A DNA stretch of 64,000 nucleotides from Triatoma infestans (GCA_011037195.1 JAAEAF010006804.1:1-64000), one strand, 5' to 3'. Positions 1-12,650 are shown, counted from the first letter of the stretch. The notes: generated by a model from the sequence alone, not told the origin. A program made the numbers and translations.

Positions 1-1272
1 GCCTATCACGGTTGGGCTCTACCCCGGCACTGCAGCCAACAGAGGCTTATTGTGCCATTCCCGATAACCTCTAGTAGTTGAACCCTCCCTCCCTGAAGAG
101 TTTGAGGACTTTCACCACCAGATCATCTTGGGCTACTATCTCCTCAGGTCGCAATGTACCAAAGGTCTCATACCTCAATTTAGTTATTGCTACGCAATCA
201 AATAGCAGGTGGCGGGCCGTTTCCTCCTCCTCCTGACATAATCTGCACAAGGATTCCACGCTGATGAGCCCTACCTTGTGCAGATGCTTCCTGAACCTGC
301 TATGACCCGTAAGTAGTCCCGTCACCAGAGAAATCTGGCTCCTACTCAGACTAAGGATCATTTGAGTCCTTCGTTTACACAGCCCTGGCATCCTGTGTGT
401 GGCACCTGGGCTCCCCCTCCAGAGCTCTTCATGCTTACTGCGAAACCAGTTCCTAATCGCCGCACGAATCGCTCCGACAGTGATACCCAGGACAGGCTCT
501 GGACCAGTGAACGGAGTATTTGCCATTTCATTACCCTCAATCCCTATGTATCCAGACAGCGAGATCAGCTGTACCTTGTTGTGCCTGGAGAGTCACGGCA
601 ATGCCTCTCGACATTCTTTCACTAGGGATGAGGTAGTTCTGTAAGCTTTTAGGGCTTTCAGTGCAGCCTGACTATCCGAGCAAATGCGTATGACCTTGCC
701 CCTTGGGGCTCTACGCAGTTGCTCTTCGGCACAGACATTGATAGCAAATACCTCAGCCTGGACTATTGTGGAATATCTGTCCAGCGGTCTCTCAATACGT
801 ACCTGTGGGCCCATTCCACACATTCCTGCTCCAGTTCCGCACCCCATCCTAGAACCATCAGTAAACCACAAAGGTCCTGTCCGGTAGCGTCCCCCCCCCT
901 GGTCCATTCCGCCCTAGTACTTAGAAACACCCGAAATGGAACCTCGTAGTTATATATTGCACAAATACTATCCTGGGCCATGCCTAACGCCGGGCCCGGA
1001 TTTGGAGCAATATGTCCAAATGTTTGGCTAAGGAGCCCCTCTGCCTCCAAAGACCATTGTTGCGAAGTCTGTGTGCATTGGCCCTTGCCTTCGCTTGCAC
1101 CAACAGGTGCAGCGGTGTCAACCCGAGCAGCACCTCTAGCATAGCTGTTGGAACGCTTTTAAAAGCCTCCGTAATGAGAAGGCACACCAGCCTTTGTACT
1201 CCGCTGAGACACTTCATAGCCTCCTCTGCTCAGTTTGAGGCCACCATACCATTGCCCCGTAAGTTATGACAG
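1..1272 (-). pseudogene. 5'-truncated LINE ORF2: thumb, RNase H, CCHC end
   Basis: This is the C-terminal part of a non-LTR retrotransposon ORF2 read on the minus strand; it runs off the left edge. From right to left I see the RT thumb/linker (ITYGAMVWW and LSGVQRLVCL, about 1265-1050), an RNase H domain (WFTDGSR...QAEVFAI...ICSDSQAALKAL, 907-593), the end of RNase H (GIEGNEMAN, about 535) and a C-terminal zinc knuckle (CRLCQEEEETARHLLFDC, about 250-200). The frame is broken: a shift near 1045, another in the C9 run at 892-900, and an in-frame TGA at 593-595 separating two blocks of the same frame. RNase H plus a terminal knuckle is usual in I, R1 and LOA type LINEs; I cannot choose between these. 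The 5' truncation is near 1272. Confidence 0.85.
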
Positions 1273-1990
1273 GTATCCAAACAATACTAAATACCTTTAC
1301 AAAATATTCTAATAAGTACTTTTATGAGAAAGACGTAGTTTAGGCTATAATTCTAATTTTGTATAATGGGTAAATTCAATTTAAAATATGTCTCTCCATC
1401 GCCCCCTAGTAGACTATACTTCTATAGATATTACTATAACGAGAATACAATAATTTTCGATAGTAAGGCTGTATCAATGTTTTGACCATTTCTCGATTAG
1501 ATTTCTGTAAATATTTTACAATAACTGAGAGTGGTAGAATAGCACAGGTTTTTAATTTATAGCGCTCAGTTTTACTTTTTGTAATATTATTAAGGCCACT
1601 TTCGCGAAGTTTATCAAAACAAATAAATAAAACTCATATGTAACAATTTGATCCATCATGAAATTATTTTCTTTAAAAACAGCAAACTTTAAGAAGGTTT
1701 ACAACCCGTTTCTATTAACACATAATGATAAGGCGTATTGCGCTTAGATTTTGGAAAAAATGCTGCAGCTTCTTTTCCACCATTTCCAAATGGCCCATAT
1801 TTTGGAGCAGTAAAAAAAAGTTATAGCGCTCAAGAAATTTGAAGTAAATACGTATATAAATAAAAACATATGACAGACAAAATGGCTACGCTTTCTGAAT
1901 TCCAGATCTAGATTTTTAGTTTTGACGTTTTGCTTGAAGAATTCAAGCTATATTGTTAATAAAACAGAAAACACGTTTTTTACTTTCTCT
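1273..1990. other. AT-rich spacer, nothing recognised
   Basis: No coding stretch or repeat boundary is recognised between the truncated LINE and the first R-family copy. The sequence is AT-rich. Confidence 0.5.
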
Positions 1991-2999
1991 TTTTACTTTC
2001 TCTTACCCTAGTAAGAGGAAGTATTGTAATCGTGTCAAATTTTCGATATCGAGTTTTCACCGGAAATATCCGTTTTGAGGTCCCCTGAGTCCAAAAAAGT
2101 GGTTTTTAGCAAATGGTCTGTGTGTGTGTCCGTGTGTGTGTATGTATGTATGTGAACAGCATAGCTCAAAAACGAAAAATCGTAGAAAGTTGAAATTTGA
2201 TATTCCGTTTAGGGGTCGCCATGGGATCTGACTGTACGTTATCTGTCAAAATTCCTCAACCGGAAGTACCACTTTACTAGTTGGATTTTTTTACTTTTTT
2301 GCGATTTTCTCAAAAATGGCTCCAACGATTTTCTTTAAACGTCAAATATCAACCACACATACAATGAGCTACAACTTTTATTTGAAACATTTCTCCGGGA
2401 AAATGCAGTGAAGGGCACTTTTGGGAGAGGGGTGGGGGTAGGTTTCTATCTAAAGTGCTATTTCAGTTTGTAAGACAATTCTGTCATCTAAATAATGATA
2501 ATTAGAATTAAATATGTTGTTGAAATTCCGAGTTTGAAAAAAATCTAATAACCGGAAGTGCGTTTACTTTACCACGTTACTAAATGATTTATTCACTTTT
2601 TCGCAATTTTCTCAAAAATGGCTCCAACGATTTTTTTGGAACTTCCTATATAAACTAAACATCCAAAGATCTACAACTTCTATCTAAAAATTTATCTGGG
2701 AAAATTTTTTTAAGGGATATTTTTAGGGGAGGGGGTGGGGCTAGATTTTCATCAAAGTGCTATCCTAGTTGATTATACAATTCTATCATCCAGCCATAAT
2801 TAGTTAGAGATAAATAGATGGCTGAAATTCCGAGTTTCAAGAAAATTAGTAAACCGGAAGTGCACTTTTACTGAACAGTTTTTTCAGTTTTCGACGAATT
2901 TCATTAAATTTGGTACACAAACTATAAAATTTGTCAATTATCATTTTGAGAACTGGAGTAAGAGAAAGTTGTGTGAGTGTTTCACACCAGATTTTTTTT
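1991..2999 (+). mobile_element. R-family repeat, full copy 1 (Helentron/HINE-like)
   Basis: This is a complete copy and serves as the reference for the family. It opens with TTTTACTTTCTCTTACC followed by the complementary AGTAAGAGGAAGT, giving a 5' hairpin. Next come a conserved block (CACCGGAAATATCCG, GGTCCCCTGAGTCC), a GT/TATG microsatellite (about 2110-2152), and tandem units that begin with ACCGGAAGT at 2259, 2551 and 2853 (periods 292 and 302). The copy ends with GGAGTAAGAGAAAGT, then a GTGTGA-gtgtt-TCACAC stem-loop and CAGATTTT. Sub-terminal inverted repeats, an internal microsatellite, tandem units and a 3' stem-loop are the layout known for DINE-1/HINE elements. The class assignment is inference; that it is a dispersed repeat is certain. 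Confidence 0.75.
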
Positions 3000-3458
3000 A
3001 TTCATTTTAATATTTTATTGGCTTCTCTACAATATAATTATTCTCTACCTCGGGTGCAAGGTTGGCATTTGTCCCCCACCATCTGTACATTTACAAATAA
3101 ATAAGCAACATTTGTAGTTTACGGGGAATTTGTTATTTTATATACAATTGCATTAAGAGAAGTTTCACACCAGATTTTCTATGGTTCCAAAGCTTCCTAT
3201 GGTCCAAGAAAGATGCCTGTCTTTTAAGACACATAATAGATGATTTTATCCTGATTTTGCCTAACCAAGTTACAATATGGGAAAATAATCCGTCTTCAAA
3301 AAAAAAAAAAAAAACCAGTTGATACAAAAGTATCTTATCTTATATAAAGTAACTTTTACGATGTGTGCTAAAGTTTGCAAAGTAACTTTACCATTTCCTT
3401 AAAACAGATTAAGGGAAACTTTTGGCACCAATGACAGATGTTGAGGAACCTTAAAAAA
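3000..3458. other. Spacer with a solo R-family 3' end
   Basis: No gene is seen. Around 3153-3180 there is a short plus-strand piece of the R-family terminus (AAGTTTCACACCAGATTTT). An A17-type run lies near 3299-3315. The rest is unrecognised. Confidence 0.45.
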
Positions 3459-4454
3459 AGAAAAAAAGAAACCTGATGTGAAACCTGACATTCACACAAC
3501 TTTCTCTTACTCCAGTTTTCAAAATTGTAATTGACAAATTATATAGTTTGTGTTCATCAAATTTGTTGAAATTCGTCGAAAAATGAAAAAAAAAGAAAAA
3601 AAAAAGTTCAGTAAAAGAGCATTTCCGGTTTATTAAATTTTCTTGAAACTTGGAATTTTGGCCATTTGTTTATTTCTAATTAATTTTGTTTGGATGGTAA
3701 AATTATATAATCAACTATGATAGCACTGTAGAGGAAAACCTAACCTCACCCTTCCCCCTCCCCTGCACCAAAAGTATCCGTAAATGAATTTCTCCAGAGA
3801 AATGTTTTAAAAAAAAGATGTAGATCTTTGCATGTTTAGTTTATATAAGAAGTTTCAAGAAAATCACATCATGATGTGATAAAAATCATTTAGTAACGTG
3901 TTAAAACAAACGCACTTCCGGTTATCCGATTTTTTTTTCAAACCCGGCATTTCAACAACATATTCAATTCTAATTAACATTATTTAGATGATAGAATTGT
4001 CTAATAAACGGAAATAGCAGTTTAGATGAAAACATAACCCCCACCCCTACCATAGAAATGCTCTTAAATGAATTTTTCCGGAGAAAAGGTTTCAAATAAA
4101 AGTTGTAACTCATTGTATGTGTAGTTGATATATCAAGTTTGAAGAAAATCGTCGGAAACATTTTTGAGAAAATTGCAAAAAAGTAAAAAAAAATAACTAG
4201 TAAAGTGATACTTCCGGTGGAGAAATTTTGACAGATACCGTACTGTCAGATGCCATGGTGATATTAAGTTTGAACTTTCTATGGCTTTTCGTTTTTGAGC
4301 TGTGCTGTTCACGTACACACACAGACACACAGACCATTTTTTTTTTGGACTCAGGGGACCGACCACAAAACGGATATTTCCGGTGAAAACTCAATATAGA
4401 AAATTTGGCACGATTACAATACTTCCTCTTTACTAGGAGTGAGAGAAAGTAAAA
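3459..4454 (-). mobile_element. R-family repeat, full copy 2
   Basis: This is a minus-strand copy running from the 3' terminus (ACCTGATGTGAAACC, 3470) to the 5' hairpin (CTTCCTCTTTACTAGGAGTG, about 4422-4441). The tandem units and the CA-rich microsatellite (4312-4332) are present. The next minus-strand copy abuts it through an A-run, so copies 3 and 2 lie head to tail. Confidence 0.75.
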
Positions 4455-5176
4455 AAAAAAAAAAAAAATCTGGTGTGAAACACTTAACAGACTTTCTCTT
4501 ACGGCAGTTTACAAGATTTAATTAAATAAATGTTTGCTTGTCTTCAATTTCAAATTAAATATTGGAAAATCTAAACCTAATAAAATGACTTTTATTGGGT
4601 TAGAAAACCATCACTCTCCCACCCCTCCAAAACTTCTTTTAAATGAATTTTCTAGGAAAAACGTTCGCAACAACAATGATATGTCTGTGTATTCATAGTT
4701 AGTATAACAAATTTAATTAAATCCGTCTGTGTTTTTATGGATAAAATCGTAGAAAGGTGAAATAATTACATTAAAAGCACACTTCCGGTCCACCATTTTT
4801 CTTTAAACTCGCAATTTTGCCAACATATTTAATTATAATTAATGTTACTTAAATGATAGAATTTTATAATAAACTGAAATGGTACTTTTATAAGAAAACA
4901 TAATACCATACCATCGCACCAAAAAAAATGCATACCGTTAATGTATCACTTCCGGATGAGAAATTTTGGCAGGTAAGTGGGAATCCCATAGTGATGGTAC
5001 CCAAATGGATTGTGAAATTTGAGCTTTCTGGAAACTTTTCTTGTTTGAGCTATATGCCTTTTTTTGAACTCAAGGGACCTCAAAACGTGTATTTCCTGTA
5101 AAAAAACTTTGAAAATTTTTATAAAAAAATTTGACACGATTAACTAGTTCTACTAACAGCATTTTGAGAAAATAAA
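4455..5176 (-). mobile_element. R-family repeat, diverged shortened copy 3
   Basis: It begins with AATCTGGTGTGAAACACTTA at 4467 and ends near TTTTGAGAAAATAAA at 5176. One tandem unit is shortened and the microsatellite is nearly lost. ACTTCCGG motifs remain at about 4790 and 4949. The copy is more diverged than copy 2, so it is probably older or from another subfamily. Confidence 0.65.
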
Positions 5177-5253
5177 GATCTGGGTTGAAACACTCACATG
5201 GCATTCTTCTCTTAGTGCAATTTACTTAGTTATAATTGACATTTTTTTTTTTT

Positions 5254-6174
5254 TTTACTTTTTCTTACTCTTAGTAAGAGGAAGTATTGTAATCGTGTCC
5301 AATTTTCCAAATCAAGTTTTCACCGGAAGTATCCGTTTTAGGCTGTTCTGATTCCAAAAAAAAAGGCACAGCTCAAACAAGAAAACCCAACAAGAAAGTT
5401 GAAACTTGATATTACGTTTAGGTATCACCATGCGATCTGACGGTATGTTTAATATGTTTTTGCGAATTTTTCTCAAAAATAGCTTCGACGATTTTCTTTA
5501 AACGTGATATATCAACTACACATACAAAGAGCAACAACTTTTATTTGAAACATTTCTCCGGGAAAATTCATTTAAGGACACTTCTGGCGGTTGGGTGGAG
5601 GTGGGGTTAGGTTTTCATCTAAAGTGCTATTTCGGTTTATCAAACAATTCTATCACGTAAATAATATTAATTAAAATTAAATATGTTGTTGAAATGCCGA
5701 GTTTGAAAAAATCGGATAACCGGAAGTGCGTTTGTTTTAACACTTTACTAAATGATTTTTTTTTTTAACTTTTTCCAGATTTTCTCAAAAATAGCTCCGT
5801 CGATTTTCTTGAAACTTCGTATATACACTAAACATACAAAGATCTATATCTTTTATTTAAAACATTTCTCCGGGAAAATTCATTTAAGGGAAGTTAATGG
5901 GAGAGGATGTGGGGTTATGTTTTTCTCTAAAGTGCTATCATAGTTGATTATACAATTCTATCATCCAAACAAAATTAATTGGAAATAAATAGATGGCCAA
6001 AATTACGACTTTCAAGAAAATTAGTAAACCGGAAGTATGCTTTTACTGGACAGTTTTTTTTTTCAGTTTTCGACAATTTCGTTAAATCTGGTACACAAAC
6101 TATAAAATTTCTCAATTATAATTTTAAGAACTGGAGTGAGAGAAGATTGTGTGAGTGTTTCACACCAAATTTTT
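5254..6174 (+). mobile_element. R-family repeat, copy 4, nested
   Basis: This plus-strand copy runs from ACTTTTTCTTACTCTTAGTAAG (about 5257) to GTGTTTCACACCAAATTTTT (6174). The 5' block has lost the GT microsatellite (AGTAAG block followed quickly by CACAGCTCAAAC). CCGGAAGT occurs near 5720 and 6028. It sits inside the older minus-strand copy. Confidence 0.7.
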
Positions 6175-6640
6175 AGTATATCAAGTTTAATGAAAACCCA
6201 TTGGAGTTTTTATAGAGATAATCGCAGAGAAGTGCGAATAAACCGTTCAGTAAGGTCGCACTTTTGGTCAACCGATTTTCTTCAACTTTGGCAACATATT
6301 TAATTCTGATTAATATTTTGTGAATGATAGCATTTTAAAGCATAACCCCAACCCCCACCCAAAAAACCTTAAACCAATTTTCCAAAAGAAACATTTCAAA
6401 TAAAAATTATAGATCCTTGTATGTGTAGTTGATATACCAAGTTTAATGAAAATCGTTGAGAGCCATTTATGAGAAAATCTCAAAAAAAAAAACTGAAAAA
6501 TTCGTTAAGTAAATTGGTATTTCCGGGTTGACCGATTTTTTCCAAGATCTTATTATCAAGTCCCCCGGTAGAACTTAAAGTAAATATCAAGTTTGAACTT
6601 ACTGCGATTTTGCATTTTTGAGTTTTGATGAAGAAACCAC

Positions 6641-7536
6641 ACCTAGTAAGAGGAAGTATTTTAATCGTGTTAAATTTTCTATATCGAGTTTTCACCGGAA
6701 ATATCCGTTTTGAGGTCCCCTGAGTCCAAAAAAGTGGTTCTTAGCATGTGAACAGCATAGCTCAAAAATGAAAAAAATCGTAGAAAGTTCAAACTTGATA
6801 TTCCGTTTAGGTATCACCATAGAATCTGACAGTGCGTTCTCTGTGAAGATTTCCTCAACCGGAAGTACCACTTTACTAGTTCTTTTTTTTTTTTCCTTTT
6901 TTGCAATTTTCTCAAAAATGGCTCCAACGATTTTCTTCAAACTAAATACATCAACTACACATACAAAGACCTACAACTTTTACTTAAAACATTTCTCCGT
7001 GAAAATTCATTTAAGAGTACTTTTGGGGGTTGGAGTGGGAGGGATTACGGTTTCCATTAAAGTGCTATTTCAGTTTTGTTACACAATTCTATCATCTAAA
7101 TAATGCTAATTAGAATTAAATATGTTGTTGAAATTCCGTGTTTGAAAAAAAATTCGGATGATCGAAAATGCCGTTTTTACTAGTAAGTATTTTTCAGCTT
7201 TCTGCTATCTTCTCTAGAACTACTCCACAACTAATTTCTTTAAACTTGGAATATGAACTATACATATAAAAAGCTACAACTTTTATTTGCAACATTTCTC
7301 CTGGTAAAGTCATTTAAGAGGGTTTCTGGGTGAGGGGTGGAGATTATGTTTTGGTTAGATATAAATAGATTGCCAAAATTCGAAGATTCAAGAAAATTAG
7401 TAAACCGGAAGTTCGCTTTTACTGAACTGTTTTATTTTTTTTTTATTTTTCCGATTTTCTCCATAAAAAACACCGACGAATTTCATTAAATTTGGTTTAT
7501 TCCAATTGTAAACTTTTTGTCAATCATAATTTTGAA
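6641..7536 (+). mobile_element. R-family repeat, copy 5, nested, 3' end missing
   Basis: It starts at CCTAGTAAGAGGAAGTAT (6641), lacking the first hairpin arm, and runs through the tandem units to AATCATAATTTTGAATTT (about 7536). The 3' arm and terminal stem-loop are absent. The microsatellite is also deleted (TTCTTAGCATGTGAACAGC). It lies inside the same older copy as copy 4. Confidence 0.65.
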
Positions 7537-7640
7537 TTTTTAAACTCAGGGTACTTAAAAAATGCATATTTCTGGGAGAAAACACGATAAATTTGATACG
7601 ATCGTAATACTTCTTCATTCAGCACTAAAATAAAGTAATT

Positions 7641-8567
7641 AGCACGAATAAATGTGCAATTTCATTGTAAAATATTTATGGCCCTTTTACAATTTAATGG
7701 TAATTGAAATATAACTTTTATAATTGAATATAAAGTAGCGCAGGTATAACCAGATTGAAAAAGAGTGGGAAAAAAATTACTAGAATGAATAAAATGAGTG
7801 CCCTATGGGGGTGTAATCAAGAAATGTTGACTGGAGAAAAATCTAGTATCCCCCACAGCACAGTATAACTTTTATTGGTGCCTTGAATAAACAAATAACT
7901 TGTTTATTCTAGCCATAATTACTATATAAATCCATTATTCTCATCCAATTTACTATAAACATAGGTTATATCTACTCCACTACTACAAAGAAAATATAGG
8001 AGAGTATATATATATATATATATATAGTAAAACAAGATAATGATTATCTCGTTGTCTGCTTGGACTCCACATTATAACAGCGCACGAACCTCTCTAACTT
8101 CAACAATATTACAGATACTAAAAAAAAGTTTTTTTTTTTTTATTAAACTTGATTATATATAACTGATTCTTTATTTAATTTTTTTTTTTATTTGTGATTA
8201 CCTGCATATTTTCAATTTAGTGGTTCTTTAAAAGTTGGGTAATCATTAATTAATTTTAAAAATAAACTAAAAATTATCATATTATAATAAAATTAACTTA
8301 AATTGCAAAGGTTAATTGAATTGAATTGAAGTACAGTGCAATCACAAAATTTTTTCCCTCTGTTAATTTCTATTTAAATGTGGGAACGTAAAAAAAAGCA
8401 AAAAAAAAAAAAAATTAAAGAAACAGTGTTGCCATAATTAAATAGTTTAAGAAATTTCCCTTAAAATCCCTCACTAAAAGAATTGAAATAATATTAAATT
8501 TGTGTTGCTTTAAAGCAACAATACGAACAAAGGGTTAACTACTTATTCAAAGCAACGGCAAAAAAAA
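7641..8567. other. AT-rich spacer with (TA)n
   Basis: No gene is recognised. A (TA)n tract lies at about 8007-8026 and several A or T runs occur (8110-8145, 8395-8415). Confidence 0.5.
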
Positions 8568-9826
8568 AAAAAATCTGGTGTGAAACACACACACAACTTT
8601 CTCTTACTCTAGTTTTCAAAAATTGAAATTGACAAATTTTATAGTTTAATGTACCACATTTAAAGAAATTCGTAGGAGTTCGTCGAAAACTGAAAAACTG
8701 TTCTTCAGTAAAAGCACAATTTCGGTTTACTAATTTTCTTGAAACTCGGCAATTTTGACAATCTATTTATTTCTAATTAATTTTGTTTAGTTGGTAGAAT
8801 TGTGTAATCAACTACGATAGCACTTCAGAAAAAACATAACCCCACCCTCTCCCACCAAAAACCCCCCCTTAAGTGACATTATCAAGAGAAATATTTCAAA
8901 TAAAAGTTGTAGCTCTTTATGTGTATAGTACAAATACCTATTTTAAAGAAAATCGTTGGAGCCAAGAAAATACCAGAAAACTGAAAAATATATTTCAATA
9001 AAAAACGCACTTCCGTCATCTGATTTTTTTTCAAATTCGGAATTTCAACAGCATATTTTTATAATTCTACTTAATATTATTTAGATGACAGAATGATATA
9101 GTAAACTGAAATCGCACTTTAGTGGAAAAACCTAACCCTATCCCTCCATCAAAACTGCCTTTAAATGAATTTTCCCGGAGAAATGTTTCAAATAAAAGTT
9201 GTGGCTCTTTGTATGTGTATTTGACCGATCAAGTTCCAAGAAAATCGTCGGAGCCATTTTGGAGAAAATTGTATAAATTAAAAAAAAAAAAAAAACTAGT
9301 AAAGTGGTACTTCCGGTTGAAAAATTTCGATAGATGACACACGTCGCATACCTTCGTGATACCTAAACGGAATATCAAGTTTGAACTTTCTACGATTTTT
9401 CGATTTTGAGCTATGCTGTTCACATACACACACACACATTTTTCTTTTAGTATAATTACTTTTTTTATTTATTTGATTATTTGAAATTGACGGTTACATA
9501 TTTAAATAATTATAATTCTTTTATTTTTCTCTTTTTTAACAGCCATCTCAAGTAAAATGTGATTTATAAGTTCAGACAATATGATAATATAATTAAAAAA
9601 AAAGTCTGTAAATAAAATACATGTAATATATTTATATTTATGGAGCATATAGAAATAAACACCCTGGTATTAGGGATACTCTCACCAGGAAAAAGAAAAA
9701 CACACACGCACACACACAGACTATGTTGGACTCAGGGGACCTCAAAACGGACATTTCCGGTGAAAGACTCGATATCGAAAATTTGATACGATTATAATAC
9801 TTCCTCTTACTAGGAGTAAGAGAAAG
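8568..9826 (-). mobile_element. R-family repeat, copy 6, with about 250 bp insert
   Basis: The copy runs from AAATCTGGTGTGAAACACAC (8569) to the 5' hairpin CTTCCTCTTACTAGGAGTAAG (9799-9826). About 9440-9690 is foreign to the family and interrupts the CA-rich microsatellite: CACACACATTTTTC on the left, AAAACACACACGCACACAC on the right. The insert is AT-rich and ends with CACCCTGGTATTAGGG...CACCAGG; I do not recognise it. Confidence 0.7.
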
Positions 9827-10015
9827 TAATAATATTATTTAGTTGACAGAATTGTATTGTACATTGTTGAACTAGAATAGTTGAAATAGCACTAAGAGGC
9901 CCCCCCACTTCTCCCTCCAAAGTGCCCTTAAATGGATTTTCCCAGAGAAATGTTTCAAATAAAAGTTGTAGCTCTTTGTATGTGTAGTTGATACTTCAAA
10001 ATTAAAGAAAATAGC
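9827..10015 (-). repeat. R-family internal-unit fragment
   Basis: It starts mid-unit (ATTATTTAGTTGACAGAATTG) and continues through GCCCTTAAATGGATTTTCCC and AAGTTGTAGCTCTTTG to about 10012. It abuts the 5' end of copy 6, so copy 6 may have inserted into this older one. Confidence 0.6.
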
Positions 10016-11024
10016 TAAACTAGTGATTTGATTTGCGATGTTAAAATGTATCAGTGTATTTAATAATTTAAAACGTAATTTAGTATTGTTATGAACATGG
10101 TGTTATCATGAATAATTGATATTGTAGTTTGCTTTTTCTTGTTGTATACACACTTGTGTTAAATAAAAAGAATTAAAAATGAAAACATAAATAAATAGTA
10201 TTATTAAACTCTAAAGATATATTCAGCAATGTATTCAGATTAAAACAAAAAATACGCCAATTATATAAACTGCTCCGTGAGAAATAGATGTAGACATGTT
10301 TCCAAATGTGATGGTTAAAAAAAATAAGTCTTGGAATCGGTAACATTTTACCACTTAAATACTTATTTCCAGTTCCAATTTCAACAAGGACATTATTGTG
10401 CTATCTAGCGGTGGGAAATGTAATAAGTGCCTTATATTTCAAGATACACTGCAACCTCTAGTGAGATTTACTGGTACTAATTTAAGCTTTCACAACTAAA
10501 AAAAAATCTGGTATGTAACTCACACAATACTTTCTGACTTTAATTAACATTAGTTACTTAGTCTGTAGTTTTTTTAACTAATCTTACAATATGTGGACTG
10601 CACCAGATACATTTAAAAAAAAATGAAGGAAAATATATTGAATGCTTACAAACTCTAGGTCAAAGAAAAGCTCCTTCAACTAAATATTATGAATTCCTAA
10701 TAGAAATTTTTATGGTTATTTAACATGAATTTCATATTTTTCCACTTGTATAAACGACCAAATACAAAATGGCGGACTTTCATTGGATCATTTCTGCCTA
10801 AATCTCTTTTGCTTTCTCTTCTAACAGAGAAATGAAAATGCTGAATTTTTTCCTTTATAGTTCACATTAATTATATAAAATAGTAAATTGTATGTTAGGA
10901 AAAACATATAAAAAAATTTTTATAGCATAATTTGATAATTTATAAAATACCTAGAGAGGGACAATCAGTAAACAATCATTCTAAAGTTTTCATAGAAATA
11001 ATTAACTATAAATAATTAGCCTAA
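10016..11024. other. Spacer with R-family solo end and repeat E
   Basis: No gene is recognised. It holds a solo R-family 3' terminus (AAATCTGGTATGTAACTCAC, about 10503-10545) and at 10620-10820 a repeat shared with 13676-13860 (common strings AGGTCAAAGAAAAG and CATTGGATCATTTCT). Confidence 0.5.
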
Positions 11025-11143
11025 CACAATGTAAATATGTAAAGGTGTCAAATGTGGCCGTGATTAATATAATAATTACAAATTTCTGATTGGCCTAAAA
11101 TACACGCCCACATTGGACCGGACACCTTCACTTTTACATTGTG
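11025..11143. mobile_element. Short palindromic MITE-like element
   Basis: The ends are complementary: CACAATGTAAATATGTAAAG and CTTCACTTTTACATTGTG. Inner arms also pair (GTGTCAAATGTGGCCGTG with CACGCCCACATTGGACCGGACAC). About 119 bp with no coding capacity. A target duplication is not clear (CTAA on the left, ATTT on the right). Confidence 0.6.
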
Positions 11144-11196
11144 ATTTGTTATTTATTTATTAGCTACTTATTTTTATGCAAAATGTAGTTTACAAT

Positions 11197-12064
11197 TTTT
11201 ACTTTCTCTTACTTCTAGTATGTATGTATGTATGTATGTATGTATGTGAACAGCATAGCTCGAAAACGAAAAACCGTAGAAAGTTGAAACTTAATATTCC
11301 GTTTAGGTATCACCATGGGATCTGACACTACGTTATCTGTTAAAATTCCTCAACCGGAAGTACCACATTACAAGTTGTTTTTTTTTTTTTTTTTACTTTT
11401 TCGCGATTTTCTCAAACATGGCTCCGACGATTTTCTTTAAAGTTAGTATATCAACTACACATACAAAAAGCTACAACATTCATTTGAAACATTTCTCTGG
11501 GAAAATTCATTTAAGGGCACTTTTGGAGGAGAAGTGGGGTTAGGTTTTCATCTAAATAATGTTAATTAGAATTAAATAGATCGTTGTAATTCCGGGCTTG
11601 AAAAAAAATCGGATAACCGGAAGTGCGTTTATTTTACCACTTTACTAAAAGATTTTTTTCACTTTTTCGCGATTTTCTCAAAAACAGCTCCGACGATTTT
11701 CTTAAAACATCGTATATAAACTAAAGATACAAAGATCTACAACTTTTACATAAAACATTTGTCTAGGAACATTCATTTAAGGGTACATTTCGGGAAGGGG
11801 TGGGGTTATGTTTTTCTTTAAAATGCTATCATAATTGATTATACAGTTCTATCATCCAAACAAAATTAACTAGAAATAAATAGATGGCCAAAAATCCGAG
11901 TTTCAAGAAAATTAGTACACCGGAAATGCGCTTTTACTGGGTTGTTTTTTCAGTTTTCGACGAATTTAATTAAAATGGGGTACACAAACTATAAAATTTG
12001 TCAATTATAATTTTGAGAACTGGAGTAAGAGAATGTTGTGTGAGTGTTTCATACCAGATTTTTT
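11197..12064 (+). mobile_element. R-family repeat, copy 7, 5' block deleted
   Basis: The first arm ACTTTCTCTTACTTCTAGTA joins directly to (TATG)n at 11217-11246, so the second hairpin arm, the GGTCCCCTGAG block and the GT tract are lost. The units start with ACCGGAAGT near 11354 and 11616. The 3' end has GTGTGAGTGTTTCATACCAG, a one-base change in the stem. Confidence 0.72.
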
Positions 12065-12477
12065 TTACTAATTTTTACGACGTAGGTATTTTATGAATTA
12101 ACAAATTGTGCAATAAAAATCTTTTATGAAAAAATCCAAAAAATAAAGTTATTTCTAACATAATATTTACTTTATTTATATAATTAATGTGCGCTTAAAA
12201 AAAAACTTAGAATTTTTATTCCATTGTTGGAAAAATAGGCAAAATAGAATTAGGTGGAAATGCAAAATACATCGCCATATTGTATTTTACCGACCACACT
12301 AGTGGAACAAAAGAAAAAAGATAAAATATATAACTCTTCTAATTTCTATAATTTATTTGTTTAATTGCATAATTAATTAGATTGAATACTTTTTTCAATT
12401 GTTGCGAGAAACCAGATTTTAATTGAATTAGCTCTTGCGTAGATTTTCGTCTTTATAATAGATACTCTTCCAATAGT
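12065..12477. other. AT-rich spacer
   Basis: No gene or known repeat is recognised here. Confidence 0.45.
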
Positions 12478-12650
12478 TTATAAACTGAATTTGCTTTTTG
12501 CAAGTCTGTGTTATTCTGCTCTGACGAAATATCCTGATGATGGGCCCGAAACGCCCGAAACCGGTCGATGACTACCAAAAAGAAACAGACTATCTCGAGG
12601 AATATCTCCGGTGCTTTCCAGCTCAGCGGTACCAAGACAAACAGCTGTTT
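12478..12650 (-). repeat. Single arm of fold-back (P1) family
   Basis: It carries the signature of the P1 fold-backs found at 26.8 and 61.8 kb: CCTGATGATGGGCCCGAAAC, CGAAACCGGTCGATGAC and GTGCTTTCCAGCTCAGCGG. Only one arm is present, so this is a truncated or non-inverted copy. Strand is given relative to the arm that begins GGTTCCGCAGAGCTGG. Confidence 0.55.

Larger units (their letters stand above)
5177..7640 (-). mobile_element. Old R-family copy split by two younger plus-strand copies
   Basis: Three minus-strand pieces read in the correct order: 5177-5253 (3' terminus, ATCTGGGTTGAAACACTCAC), 6175-6640 (middle units, ending in GCATTTTTGAGTTTTGATG) and 7537-7640 (5' block, AAACTCAGGGTACTT through TACTTCTTCATTC). 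The gaps are exactly filled by two plus-strand R copies. The simplest reading is one old copy that received two later insertions of its own family. Confidence 0.6.

Noticed and set aside
1991..2999. Canonical Helitron
   Set aside because: The 3' end reads CACCAGATTTT and not CTRR, and the start is not a clear TC at an A/T site. Only the Helentron/HINE variant fits.
6768..7103. 111-codon frame in copy 5
   Set aside because: Similar frames appear by chance in several R copies (5752, 20215, 27726) with shared non-coding repeat sequence; stops and indels differ between copies, so no protein is under selection.
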